64,000 nt of DNA from JANYCO01 sp035535995 (lineage in GTDB: Bacteria; Bacteroidota; Bacteroidia; Cytophagales; Cytophagaceae), in contig DATLOZ010000016.1 of NCBI GenBank assembly GCA_035535995.1, forward strand, positions 1 to 64,000. The letters run 5' to 3'. This document shows, piece by piece, positions 8,716-17,278 of this stretch; position 1 is the stretch's first letter, and the number at the start of each line of letters is the position of its first letter. Position numbers and translations under genes: made by a program. The notes under the pieces were generated by a model. It ran no database searches. It was given only the letters and a program-made list of their open reading frames with translations, and was not told the DNA's origin.

Positions 8716-10137
8716 TTACAACGATTCTGAGGATTCTGAGCCATAGAATCGGGCATTGAAGTTAACAAGGAACACTTCTTTGGTTGCCCTTGTGATCGCT
8801 GTGTAGAGCCAGCGCAAAAAATCTTCATTCAGGTTTTCTTCTGTCAAATATCCCTGGTCCACAAATACTGCATCCCACTGGCCGCCCTGTGATTTGTGGC
8901 AAGTAAGTGCATAGGCAAATTTTACCTGCAAGGCAGTAAAGTAAGAATCTTTTTTCACCGCTTCCAGTCTTGTACGTTTTGACATTACTTCACTGTAATC
9001 GTTCCAGACCGATTCAAACAGTAGTTTGTTTTGCTCTGTAGTAAGACTTGCGTTGTTAGAATATAAAATATCGAGAAAAGCGACCGCTTCGAAAGTAGGG
9101 TGTTTGGGATAATCCAGCAGGCGTAGTTCCAGGTGTACAAAACGAAATCCGTGGATCTCTTCATACTTCTTCACCTTCATCACTTCCACAAATTCACCGT
9201 TGGCAAGAAAACCGGCAGGAGAATCTTCAGGGAGTGTGGCGTAATTATTTTTTACTACCATCAGCAAATCACCTGCGCTCACCTCATCTTCTACAGCCTT
9301 TATTGTTTGCCGGATGTAGCGGTTGTAACCGGTAGCGGATTTATTAGAACGGGTGATCACGATCGTATTTTCTTCTCCGTACTTTTTATAAGCATAACGA
9401 AGGCCGTCTTCCATTTTTTCACCGGTCATTCTGTAGATATCTTTGTATCCCTTGGTGATAAACTCGAGACTGGAAGCTTTTTCGGTGAGCTTTTTTCTTA
9501 GCATTGTAGCGTTGCGAAGAATACCTGATTCCATTTCCTGGCGCACTACTTCGGTAAGCTCGCATTCGTACAGGTTGGCAAAAAATTTACTTTTTAAATA
9601 TCCACCTTCCAACGCCGGACTTATCTCCAGCTTCACTGGCGGAAGCTGCGCAGTGTCTCCTACCAGGATCAGCTTGTTTGATTTTTTTTCAAACACATAA
9701 TCTACCACATCCGAAAGTATTCTCTGCGAGGAAGATTCTGCCATGTCGGAGATCATAGAAGCTTCGTCGACGATGAAAAAAGTTTTGGAAAGAATATTTT
9801 TCTTCCTTCGAAAAACCAATCCATCGCCATCGCCTTTTTCTTGTTGATAGATCTGGCGGTGAATCGTGGAAGCATATTTTCCGGAATAATTTGACATTAC
9901 TTTCGCAGCTCTTCCGGTAGGCGCCATCAGGATGCAGCTGTACCCTAGGCTATCCAGGGTATGTACAAGGGCACTAAGTAGTGTTGTTTTCCCTGTACCC
10001 GCATACCCACGCAAAAGAAATACCGGGCGAGCGGAAGTTTTGTCTTCAATAAATTTATCCAGCAGCCGAAATGCCAGTTCCTGCCCGGCGGTGGGTGCAA
10101 AAGCGAATTTTTTCCGGATAATTTCTGAAGGAGACAA
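8716..10137 (-). CDS. RecD-like superfamily 1 DNA helicase
   Basis: 473 aa, cytoplasmic. Walker A is GYAGTGKTT (about residues 44-52), motif Ia MAPTGRAAKV, Walker B FFIVDEASMI (about 143-152), motif III LVGDTAQLPPV, and the C-terminal UvrD_C_2 motif YALTCHKSQGGQWDAVFVD (about 408-426) with motif VI LYTAITRAT. This is the short form of RecD-type 5'-3' helicases common in Bacteroidota, lacking the long N-terminal region of RecD2. Repair or recombination is the likely role. No recB or recC neighbour is present. Confidence 0.88.
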   Translation of the reverse strand: MSPSEIIRKKFAFAPTAGQELAFRLLDKFIEDKTSARPVFLLRGYAGTGKTTLLSALVHTLDSLGYSCILMAPTGRAAKVMSNYSGKYASTIHRQIYQQEKGDGDGLVFRRKKNILSKTFFIVDEASMISDMAESSSQRILSDVVDYVFEKKSNKLILVGDTAQLPPVKLEISPALEGGYLKSKFFANLYECELTEVVRQEMESGILRNATMLRKKLTEKASSLEFITKGYKDIYRMTGEKMEDGLRYAYKKYGEENTIVITRSNKSATGYNRYIRQTIKAVEDEVSAGDLLMVVKNNYATLPEDSPAGFLANGEFVEVMKVKKYEEIHGFRFVHLELRLLDYPKHPTFEAVAFLDILYSNNASLTTEQNKLLFESVWNDYSEVMSKRTRLEAVKKDSYFTALQVKFAYALTCHKSQGGQWDAVFVDQGYLTEENLNEDFLRWLYTAITRATKEVFLVNFNARFYGSESSESL

Positions 10138-10179
10138 GGTTTGCTTTTAAAACTATTTTGCACGAAGTTAGGGAAAAAG

Positions 10180-10270
10180 GATGCAAGATGCCGGATGCCG
10201 GATGAAAATATCTCTGCTAATCTTGTCTTTCGCAAATTTATCTGGCATCCGGAATCCGGCAGCTGATATC
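10180..10270. repeat. Heptamer inverted repeat, GATGCCG family, locus 1
   Basis: Left arm 10180-10207 is four 7-nt units (GATGCAA, then GATGCCG twice, then GATGAAA). Right arm 10236-10270 on the complementary strand is five units (GATATCA to GATAAAT, with GATTCCG and GATGCCA). It lies between the divergent helicase and NUDIX genes, so promoters must sit around or inside it. Confidence 0.8.
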
Positions 10271-10295
10271 TTATTTATACATTAGAATCATAATC

Positions 10296-10772
10296 ATGCA
10301 GGAAGAAATTCAAAAACTATACGGTCATCGCGTACGTGTACGCGTTTGCGGGGTTTGTATTTCGGAAGGGAAAATACTTTTGATCCATCACCGGGGCGTA
10401 GGCGAAACGGGCAGTCTCTGGGCTCCTCCAGGAGGCGGTGTTGAATTTGGTGAAACAGCAGAACAAGCCTTGATCCGTGAATACAGGGAAGAGACCGGAC
10501 TTCATGTTGTAGTACGTGAATTTCTTTTTGTGCAGGAAATGGTACTATCTCCCTTGCACGCCATTGAACTATTCTTTCGCGTAGAAGCGACTGGCGGCGA
10601 GTTAAAGCAAGGGATCGATCCGGAAATGGAGAAAGGCCGGCAAAGTATTTCTGAGATTAGATATTGGAGCTTTGAAAATATTCATTTTCAAGAACCTTTA
10701 TTATTTCATCACGTATTAAGAACCGTAAAAAATGCTGAAGAACTTGTAGCCCTCCGCGGATTTCTCCGTTGA
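10296..10772 (+). CDS. NUDIX hydrolase
   Basis: 158 aa with a complete canonical Nudix box: GGGVEFGETAEQALIREYRE is followed by ETGL (residues about 47-70). It is preceded by the conserved strand VCGVCISEGKILLIHHRG and LWAPPGG. Metal-dependent cleavage of a nucleotide-type diphosphate is expected; the substrate is unknown. It is a single gene whose 3' gap holds the DnaA-box cluster. Confidence 0.9.
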   Translation: MQEEIQKLYGHRVRVRVCGVCISEGKILLIHHRGVGETGSLWAPPGGGVEFGETAEQALIREYREETGLHVVVREFLFVQEMVLSPLHAIELFFRVEATGGELKQGIDPEMEKGRQSISEIRYWSFENIHFQEPLLFHHVLRTVKNAEELVALRGFLR

Positions 10773-10784
10773 TCCAATTTGTCA

Positions 10785-10980
10785 GTCATAACTATCCACC
10801 ATATGTGGATAAAAAATAGCTTTTTTTGTATCCGCAAAGAATTTATGCAATTAAAATTTGCTATTTTTGTTAAAATCGCTGAAATTAATAGAAATATTAT
10901 AATTCAGTTTAATTTTACCCTATTGTTTATTCTTTTAAGAATTGTGGATAAGAAGTGAATATAATGTCCACATCCTGTTA
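10785..10980. other. DnaA-box cluster, candidate replication origin (oriC-like)
   Basis: Two exact TTATCCACA boxes in minus orientation (TGTGGATAA at 10804-10812 and 10943-10951) and two boxes with two mismatches in plus orientation (10792-10800 and 10964-10972) occur in 180 bp. The first pair forms the perfect inverted repeat TATCCAC-CATAT-GTGGATA. The 130 bp between the pairs are very AT-rich with T-runs, as in an unwinding element. Elsewhere in the window I noticed just one exact box (37700-37708, inside a gene). Bacteroidota origins often lie away from dnaA. An alternative is DnaA-dependent control of the following DUF3822 gene. Confidence 0.5.
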
Positions 10981-10982
10981 AT

Positions 10983-11870
10983 ATGTCAGAAAAACTTCAC
11001 TACAGGCTCAATAAACGGATCAAAGACGACAGCTTTGATGTAGATAAGTTATCTCAATACAATCTCTTTCTTCAAATCAGTAATAGCCTTTTCAGAATCT
11101 GTGTAACAGACACTGAGCGCAACCGCTGTCTGTTGCTTGAAGACTACAAACTGGATGCAATTAATTTTCCTGAACAACTGATCTCCCAGCTGGAGCTGAT
11201 CTACGACGATCACCATGTACTGAAAGCTGGTTATTGGAAATCAATTAAACTTGCCATTAAAGGAATGAATTTTTCACTCATTCCAAATTCTCTTTTCGAC
11301 AAAAATTATCTCAAGGAATATCTGTCGCTCAACTGTACGCTTAATACAGAGCTGGAAGAAGGCTTCTACTACTATAGCCAGAAGAGCATGGACGCAGTCA
11401 ATATATTTTCGGTTGACAAAAAGATCATCGCCTGGTTTACTAAGATGTATCCTTCCAAACATGTACAAGTAGTGCATCATACTGCTCCGCTCATCGAAGG
11501 AATTATGATCAATGGCAACAGCCGCTCGGAGCGACAAATGTATTTGCATGTAGAACAAAATTATCTGACCATTCTTGTCAAGAATCAGAAGACACTTGAG
11601 TTTTGCAACACTTTCTATTTCTCCACAGCAGAAGATTTTATTTATTATGTAATGTTCGTCTTCGATCAGCTTGATCTTAACCAGGAACAGACTGCCGTTA
11701 CCGTCTGGGGCGAGCTTACGCCCGATTCATTAGTATACAACAAACTTTTAAAATATATCCGCGAAGTTTCGTTTGGAGAAAAACCTTCCTCAATGAAATT
11801 CGGCTATTGGTTCGACGAAGTAATGGACCACAACTTTTTTGATCTTTACTCTATGCACCTCTGCGAATAG
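10983..11870 (+). CDS. DUF3822 family protein
   Basis: 295 aa, soluble, no signal peptide. It begins MSEKLHYRLNKRIKDDSFDVDKLSQY and has the repeated LFLQISNSLFRICV / YLHVEQNYLTILV pattern typical of DUF3822, a family confined to Bacteroidota that usually lies near coaD or a methyltransferase gene and has no known activity. The start codon lies 10 nt beyond the last DnaA-like box. No catalytic motif is visible. Confidence 0.8.
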   Translation: MSEKLHYRLNKRIKDDSFDVDKLSQYNLFLQISNSLFRICVTDTERNRCLLLEDYKLDAINFPEQLISQLELIYDDHHVLKAGYWKSIKLAIKGMNFSLIPNSLFDKNYLKEYLSLNCTLNTELEEGFYYYSQKSMDAVNIFSVDKKIIAWFTKMYPSKHVQVVHHTAPLIEGIMINGNSRSERQMYLHVEQNYLTILVKNQKTLEFCNTFYFSTAEDFIYYVMFVFDQLDLNQEQTAVTVWGELTPDSLVYNKLLKYIREVSFGEKPSSMKFGYWFDEVMDHNFFDLYSMHLCE

Positions 11871-11950
11871 TGGTGCAAACAGGAAATTTAAGCTTCTCTT
11901 TTCTTTGTGTCTTAGTGCCTACGTGTTAATATTTTGTTAACTTCACTAAC

Positions 11951-12922
11951 ATGAACGCCAAAAGCATCCTGCATAAACTTCAGGCAGACCAGGTACTTTC
12001 TCCTGAAGAAAACAAAGTTCTTACCAATCGTTACGAACAGAAATTATTTTCCATTCATTGGGAGCTCAAGATCATTCTATACCTCGGCGTAACGTTGCTG
12101 AGTACGGGTGTAGGATTCCTGATCTATCTGAACATCGATACCATCGGGCATACTGCCATTGTATCGGCCATTGGCCTGGCTTGTGCTGCTTGTTTCTATT
12201 ATGCCTACAAACATATCCAGCCTTTCTCCTGGCTAGAAGTACGAAGTCCGCATCCAATGGCAGATTATATTTTATTATTAGGATGTCTTTTGTTTGTCTC
12301 CTTTGAAGGTTATCTGCAAGCGCAGTACAATGTCTTTGGCACACGTTATGGGATCGCTACTTTAATTCCTGCTGTATTATTTTTTCTCATCGCTTACCGT
12401 TTTGATCATAAAGGAATATTGTCGATGGCTATCTGTGGAATCGCAGGTTGGCTGGGGCTTACAGTAACACCATTGGAATTCTGGGACCAGGATTTCGGTT
12501 CCAACCGGTTGATCTTCTCTGGCATTCTTTTAGGCGCGGTGCTTACAGGGGTTTCTTATTTTATTATTTCAAAAGACTGGAAAAAACATTTCTCTTTTAC
12601 CTATTATAATTTCGGCATGCAGCTTTTGTTTGTCTGTACCTTGTCGGCCGTTTTTGCTTTTGAAAATACACGCGCGGTCTATTTTATTTTGCTAGCGGGC
12701 ATTTGTTGGATGGCGTTGCGTTATGCGCGAAAGGAACAATCATTCTATTTCCTTCTAATGGCAGCGATATACGGGTACGTAGGCGTGACATATCTTTTTA
12801 TTCTTTTCCTTATCCAGGTAAACGACAGCGGAATTTTCCTGCTTTGTTTTCCATATTTCATTATTTCCTGTGTTGGAATTATTTATTTCTTCTTCAACTA
12901 TAAAAAATTCCTGAAACCGTAA
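11951..12922 (+). CDS. DUF2157-type polytopic membrane protein
   Basis: 323 aa. A soluble N-terminal stretch of about 35 residues (LHKLQADQVLSPEENKVLTNRY, the DUF2157 signature region) is followed by about ten membrane helices. No enzyme motif is seen. Its stop overlaps the next start by one base (TAATG), so translation of the two membrane proteins is coupled and they probably act together. Function unknown. Confidence 0.82.
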   Translation: MNAKSILHKLQADQVLSPEENKVLTNRYEQKLFSIHWELKIILYLGVTLLSTGVGFLIYLNIDTIGHTAIVSAIGLACAACFYYAYKHIQPFSWLEVRSPHPMADYILLLGCLLFVSFEGYLQAQYNVFGTRYGIATLIPAVLFFLIAYRFDHKGILSMAICGIAGWLGLTVTPLEFWDQDFGSNRLIFSGILLGAVLTGVSYFIISKDWKKHFSFTYYNFGMQLLFVCTLSAVFAFENTRAVYFILLAGICWMALRYARKEQSFYFLLMAAIYGYVGVTYLFILFLIQVNDSGIFLLCFPYFIISCVGIIYFFFNYKKFLKP

Positions 12923-14115
12923 TGCTAGCCTATTCTTCTCAACACATCGACAATTCAGCGATCCAGCATCATGCTAAGAAATGGCAGAAGCATGGTTTGC
13001 TCTCTTCGCAAACGTACGAAGCGATCAAAGCAAAATATCCGCATTCCTTGTACAGTCCTAATCTCTTTGTACGCTTAGGATTATTCATTTTCACAGCGAT
13101 TGGTCTGCTTGCGGGAGGAAGTTATTTCATATTCATCACAGCAGGTTTTGACAGCGCCACTGAAGTTGGATTTGGCGTTCGTTTGCTTATTACAGGACTT
13201 ATGATGTTTGGTGTCCTGGAAGGATTGATCAAGCAAAAAGATATTTTCCGCGCAGGCTCTGACGATGCCTTACTATATAGCGCTATCGGATGTATGGTAT
13301 CAGGATTAACACTCCTGTTTTATCAATCGGGACGAAGTGATGAAAATGAACTGTTATTATATTGCCTTATCGCTATTCCCTTTCTGGTCTTGGGCACCAT
13401 TCGATATATGGACACGTTGTCGGCAGCAGGATTTTTCATTTGTGTGTTCCTAATCATCTTCATTCTTATTTCCAAGCTAGGCGAAATTTCCAAACTGATC
13501 ATGCCTTTCCTGGTAATGATTCTTTCTGCACTTTCTTATTTTACTGCTTCAAAATATCGCGCACATGAGAAATTCAGATTTTGGGAAATGCCCTTGATGA
13601 TCCTCGAAATTCTTTCACTCGTATTATTTTACATGGCTGGAAACTATTTCATCGTTCGTACTTTATCCGAAGAGCTTTTCCGGATGCAGCTTACAGAAGG
13701 CGAAGATATTCCTCTAGCCTTTTTCTTTTATGCTTATACTGCGATCATTCCAATGGCCTATGTTTTTTATGGGTTGAAAAATAAAAACAGAGTATTGTTG
13801 CAAACCGGCTTAGTGCTGGTTGCGGCAGCTGTTCTTACCTTCAAATATTATTTTAGTCTGGGGCACCACGAGATCACGCTCACCATTAGTGGTGTAATAA
13901 TGATTTTGATCGCCTGGCTTTCGATCCGTTTTTTGAAGACGCCAAAATATGGAATAACGTTTGAAGAAGATAGTGACGAAAAAATACTGGATAAATTTGA
14001 TGCCGAAGCGCTGATCATTGCACAATCTTTTTCTTCTACGCATGCGCCCGCGCAAGACGGGGTAGAAATGGGTGGTGGTAATTTTGGCGGCGGTGGTGCG
14101 AGTAGTGATTTTTAA
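12922..14115 (+). CDS. Polytopic membrane protein with Gly-rich C-terminus
   Basis: 397 aa. An N-terminal soluble stretch again contains a short DUF2157-like motif (HHAKKWQKHGLLSSQTYEAIKAKYP). About ten membrane helices follow, then a cytoplasmic-like tail ending GGGNFGGGGASSDF. A Gly-rich tail ending in G-x-SSDF-like residues resembles the ends of TPM/DUF2207-type membrane proteins. It overlaps the previous gene by 1 nt and is likely its partner. No function can be assigned. Confidence 0.82.
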   Translation: MLAYSSQHIDNSAIQHHAKKWQKHGLLSSQTYEAIKAKYPHSLYSPNLFVRLGLFIFTAIGLLAGGSYFIFITAGFDSATEVGFGVRLLITGLMMFGVLEGLIKQKDIFRAGSDDALLYSAIGCMVSGLTLLFYQSGRSDENELLLYCLIAIPFLVLGTIRYMDTLSAAGFFICVFLIIFILISKLGEISKLIMPFLVMILSALSYFTASKYRAHEKFRFWEMPLMILEILSLVLFYMAGNYFIVRTLSEELFRMQLTEGEDIPLAFFFYAYTAIIPMAYVFYGLKNKNRVLLQTGLVLVAAAVLTFKYYFSLGHHEITLTISGVIMILIAWLSIRFLKTPKYGITFEEDSDEKILDKFDAEALIIAQSFSSTHAPAQDGVEMGGGNFGGGGASSDF

Positions 14116-14116
14116 T

Positions 14117-14263
14117 CGTCATTATGAGGAGTTCCCAGACGATAGTCGGGAGCGACGAAGCCTTGTGACTATAAAATCAGTTGTAATTATAAGCGGGCTC
14201 AGGCTCCGTAGCTAACAGATTGCTTCGTCAGTCGGCCATACGGCCTCCTTTCTCGCAATGACG
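14117..14263. repeat. REP-like element, CGTCATTGCGAGG family, inverted pair
   Basis: Forward copy 14117-14169 (CGTCATTATGAGGAG to GCGACGAAGCC) and reverse copy 14217-14263 (AGATTGCTTCGTC to CTCGCAATGACG) face each other across a 47-bp spacer. The block fills the gap between convergent genes ending at 14115 and 14269. Confidence 0.8.
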
Positions 14264-14268
14264 AAGCG

Positions 14269-15288
14269 CTATCGAAACAAATACTTCTGCACATTAATAT
14301 ACACCAGCGGATAATCATACAAATAGCTGCGGTGATAAACAGGCACGGCTACTCCTATATCCAGTCGTGAATTTGAGTTAAAAATAAACTGAACACTGCT
14401 GCGCAATTCAGAATACTTGTTGGCAAGAAAACTATTATAGGTATACTGCACCGTACCTTTTAAATAATCATAATTATAAGGCAATCCATCGTAGGTGATC
14501 TTCGCTGCTCCGTAGGTTCTGTTGATGAATTCAGCATACAAGTTTACATTGACATCTTTATAGCTGTCGTATTTTTTAGGGTAAAGGCGATAGCCAAAAG
14601 AAACATTATACATCTGCACATCTCCTGATTTAAAAATGATACTGGTGAAATGATCGCTTTGTTTGTAAGGAGCGCTTTTGATGAAGCCCCAGGTAACAGA
14701 AGCCGCAAATCGTTTGTACAATCTTGTAAAGATCAATCCTCCTCCATAACCTGTATTGTCGGTCATTAGATTTGATTCTCCTTCTGTGTGTGCTAAAAAT
14801 CCTTTGGTTGCTTCTGCATACGCAGCAATGCGGAGGTGACGTTGTTCCCCGTCAAAATTTATTAACCTGTATTTAGCATACACATTAATTCCTTCAGGGA
14901 GAAATTTAGGTACTGGATATCCTTTCTGATGGTGGTTGGTAATATAATTTACAAAACCGTTTGGAGGAATCGATTGAAAATGGTGATTGGAAGCGCCTAT
15001 TGTCGTCATTACCGTAAGATTTTTGGTAAGTCCGTACATCAACCGGAATCCGAAATAATATTTGGAACGGCCGTTGATGTCTTTGTACATCTGGTTAATT
15101 TGGCGGTAACCAAATACCTTTTTTGGAACTGTGCTGGCGGGTTCTGTATTGGGAAATAACTCTTGTGAAAATAGAAACCTCGGTTCAACCGTGATAAAGA
15201 AGAAGACTAACCACGCAGCAAAGTGACGTAGTAGACGTTTTCTTTTTTCCCATTTTTCTTCACGTCTTGCTTGATCCATTCTTCCCAA
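14269..15288 (-). CDS. Outer-membrane beta-barrel protein paired with an HMA protein
   Basis: 339 aa. After a basic leader the signal sequence is LLRHFAAWLVFFFITVEPRFLFS (about residues 19-41). The mature part has many alternating aromatic strands (YYFGFRLMYGLTKNLTVMTT, INVYAKYRLINF, YNVSFGYRLY) and ends in a Phe/Tyr-rich strand, typical of a 10-14 strand barrel. The only ATG starts (15288, 15279) lie inside the upstream HMA gene, giving a 73-82 nt overlap and probable translational coupling. A metal-related outer-membrane role is inferred only from the partner. Confidence 0.78.
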   Translation of the reverse strand: MGRMDQARREEKWEKRKRLLRHFAAWLVFFFITVEPRFLFSQELFPNTEPASTVPKKVFGYRQINQMYKDINGRSKYYFGFRLMYGLTKNLTVMTTIGASNHHFQSIPPNGFVNYITNHHQKGYPVPKFLPEGINVYAKYRLINFDGEQRHLRIAAYAEATKGFLAHTEGESNLMTDNTGYGGGLIFTRLYKRFAASVTWGFIKSAPYKQSDHFTSIIFKSGDVQMYNVSFGYRLYPKKYDSYKDVNVNLYAEFINRTYGAAKITYDGLPYNYDYLKGTVQYTYNSFLANKYSELRSSVQFIFNSNSRLDIGVAVPVYHRSYLYDYPLVYINVQKYLFR

Positions 15289-15728
15289 TGGCTGTATTCT
15301 TTTCTTGAAATTAATCTTTTATTTAAAAAAATAATAGTGGCGACTCCATTTATCGTATGCTCGCCTACTTTTAAAAAATGAAATTCATCTTTTCCCACCT
15401 GGTAAGAAGAGAAATCATGTACCGTGAGATCCTGAAACGCATAATCAGCTTCAATAGAACGTACGCTGAAACCAGAGCCATATACTTCATCGGCAATTTT
15501 TCGAATGGAGATTTCTGTATTTTTTCTGAAATAAATAGTAGCAGTGTTGCTGTTCAAATCCATTTGTACATCTTCTACAAAAGGTAAGCGCCGAAGCGCA
15601 TTCTCCACACTCATTCCACACATCGAGCAAGTAAAGCCGTCTACTCCTACAATCACGCGCTGGTATTGGGCTTCAGCGGGTAGAACGATTAGCAGAGATA
15701 AACAAAGAATGTATAAAAAACGGATCAT
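15207..15728 (-). CDS. Exported heavy-metal-associated (HMA) domain protein
   Basis: 173 aa. A signal peptide (residues 1-20, ending PAEA) precedes an HMA ferredoxin-like domain (about 23-95) with the metal-binding motif FTCSMCGMS (Cys34 and Cys37). Residues 95-173 form a second region without a recognised motif. HMA domains bind Cu(I), Zn or similar ions, usually in the cytoplasm; a periplasmic version coupled to a barrel protein suggests metal sensing or handling in the envelope. The start at 15728 gives MIRFLYILCLSLLIVLP. The gap upstream contains a REP element. Confidence 0.85.
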   Translation of the reverse strand: MIRFLYILCLSLLIVLPAEAQYQRVIVGVDGFTCSMCGMSVENALRRLPFVEDVQMDLNSNTATIYFRKNTEISIRKIADEVYGSGFSVRSIEADYAFQDLTVHDFSSYQVGKDEFHFLKVGEHTINGVATIIFLNKRLISRKEYSHWEEWIKQDVKKNGKKENVYYVTLLRG

Positions 15729-15845
15729 GTCTCTAAGATAACAATATTCTTAGAAACGTTTTTGTTGGGATTATAGTATTCTTTTTAATAGTAGTGTCAC
15801 ATATTATAAGGTAGAATAATAACAAAAGGCATTTTAGTAATCAAG

Positions 15846-15895
15846 CCGTCATTGCGGGAGTGTGGCGCTTAACACCACACTCCTCGCGATGACGG
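15846..15895. repeat. REP-like perfect hairpin, CGTCATTGCGAGG family
   Basis: CCGTCATTGCGGGAGTGTGG (15846-15865) and its near-perfect reverse complement (15875-15895, one extra base and one change) enclose a 9-nt loop. It lies between tolC-like and HMA genes, both on the minus strand. Confidence 0.85.
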
Positions 15896-15939
15896 CAATT
15901 ATTATTATTCACTCAGGTATTAGCCCTTGATCCTCTCTT

Positions 15940-17265
15940 CTACTGCAGTTTATTCAAAACCTTATCATACTCCAATTTCGCAGAAATATAATCGTACAAT
16001 GCATTAAAATAGCCAGTCTGTGCGTCTAGCAAGGTATTGCCAGAGTCTACCACATCTTTGTATGTCACTAACCCGTCGTTGTATCTTGTCTGCGTTACCG
16101 CCACCAGCGATTCGGCGGATTTGATATTATTTTTCCTGATTTCAATATTCGACAATGCATTGTTTACATTGATCTTTGCATTTTGCAATTCGTATGCATA
16201 TTGTTTTTCAAAGGCACGGAGGTCGTTTTCTTTCTTCCTCAGTGTCAACTTTGATTCCTGTGTTTGAATACTCTTCAGCATTCCATCAAAAATAGGCAGC
16301 GAAACTTTTAAGCCCAGATACGAAACTCCATACCAGGTAGCATTTCCGGAAAACATATCGAACTTCGGACGAAAAGCCTGTGCTCCTGCATAACCATACA
16401 AGCTAACGGTAGGAAGATAAGCCAGCTTTGTTTTGCGCACATTGAGAAACTCTTGTGCCTGTTGGTATTTCAGCGTTTTATATTCCGGCCTGCTGCCTGG
16501 GCCTTCATTCTCTGCCGTCACCTCTGAAAGCGAAGGAGCGAGTTGTTTGAGCAACAATGTATCCGTCAACACAAGATTGGAATCTACCGGGTAACCCATC
16601 TGGTATTTGAGCATGAACAAACTTTGTTCGTACAGTTGCTGGGCGCGCTTCAACTCTGGCAGTTGGTTTTCATAGTTGATCCTGGATCTGGTAAGATCAA
16701 GATCTTGCGTTTGGTTGCTCTCGTAAAGTGTACGTGTATCCTCGTACACTTTTTTATTTTTCCGCATATTACTTTCTGCCAAGGTAATTCTTTCTTTCGA
16801 AAGTAATGCCGAATAATAAGCTCGGTTCACATTCAACACGGTCAGGTTTTCCTGTACTTTTTTATTGTTCGCGGCTACATCGTTGGAAAGTTTTTGCGCT
16901 CTCAAGGATGGATAGAATACCGGGTCATATAAAGTCCAGGTTGCGTCCAGCGCTGCGGTGCCGTTATATTTTTGTCCAAACTGCACAGCCTTATACTCAC
17001 CCGGAGGGCCGCCAAATGCGGAAGCAGGGATCAACGAAGTAGGCAGGATAAAGTTATCTCTTACATCTAATACGCCTTTCACTTGTGGAAACAACGTAGT
17101 ATACGCTTCACTGATTTTTTTCTCTACCAACTGACGGTCAATATCCAGATTCTTCAATTGCTCCTGGTTGGCCAAAGCATAGTCGATACTTTGTTTTAAA
17201 GAAAATTGTTGCGCCTTTAATCCTACAAAGGGTAAGACGAAAATTAATAGTAAGATCTTTTTCAT
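15940..17265 (-). CDS. TolC-family outer-membrane efflux protein
   Basis: 441 aa from ATG 17265 (MKKILLLIFVLPFVGLKAQ is the signal peptide); an ATG at 17331 would overlap the permease gene and adds no conserved sequence. It has the two-fold coiled-coil repeat of TolC proteins, with DLDLTRSRINYENQLPELKRAQQ and a second LLDAQTGYFNALYDYISAKLEYDK near the end (canonical motif). It forms the outer-membrane exit duct of the tripartite exporter encoded upstream (order of transcription: ATPase, adaptor, permease, TolC). Confidence 0.92.
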   Translation of the reverse strand: MKKILLLIFVLPFVGLKAQQFSLKQSIDYALANQEQLKNLDIDRQLVEKKISEAYTTLFPQVKGVLDVRDNFILPTSLIPASAFGGPPGEYKAVQFGQKYNGTAALDATWTLYDPVFYPSLRAQKLSNDVAANNKKVQENLTVLNVNRAYYSALLSKERITLAESNMRKNKKVYEDTRTLYESNQTQDLDLTRSRINYENQLPELKRAQQLYEQSLFMLKYQMGYPVDSNLVLTDTLLLKQLAPSLSEVTAENEGPGSRPEYKTLKYQQAQEFLNVRKTKLAYLPTVSLYGYAGAQAFRPKFDMFSGNATWYGVSYLGLKVSLPIFDGMLKSIQTQESKLTLRKKENDLRAFEKQYAYELQNAKINVNNALSNIEIRKNNIKSAESLVAVTQTRYNDGLVTYKDVVDSGNTLLDAQTGYFNALYDYISAKLEYDKVLNKLQ

Positions 17266-17278
17266 AGCGATTATAATA

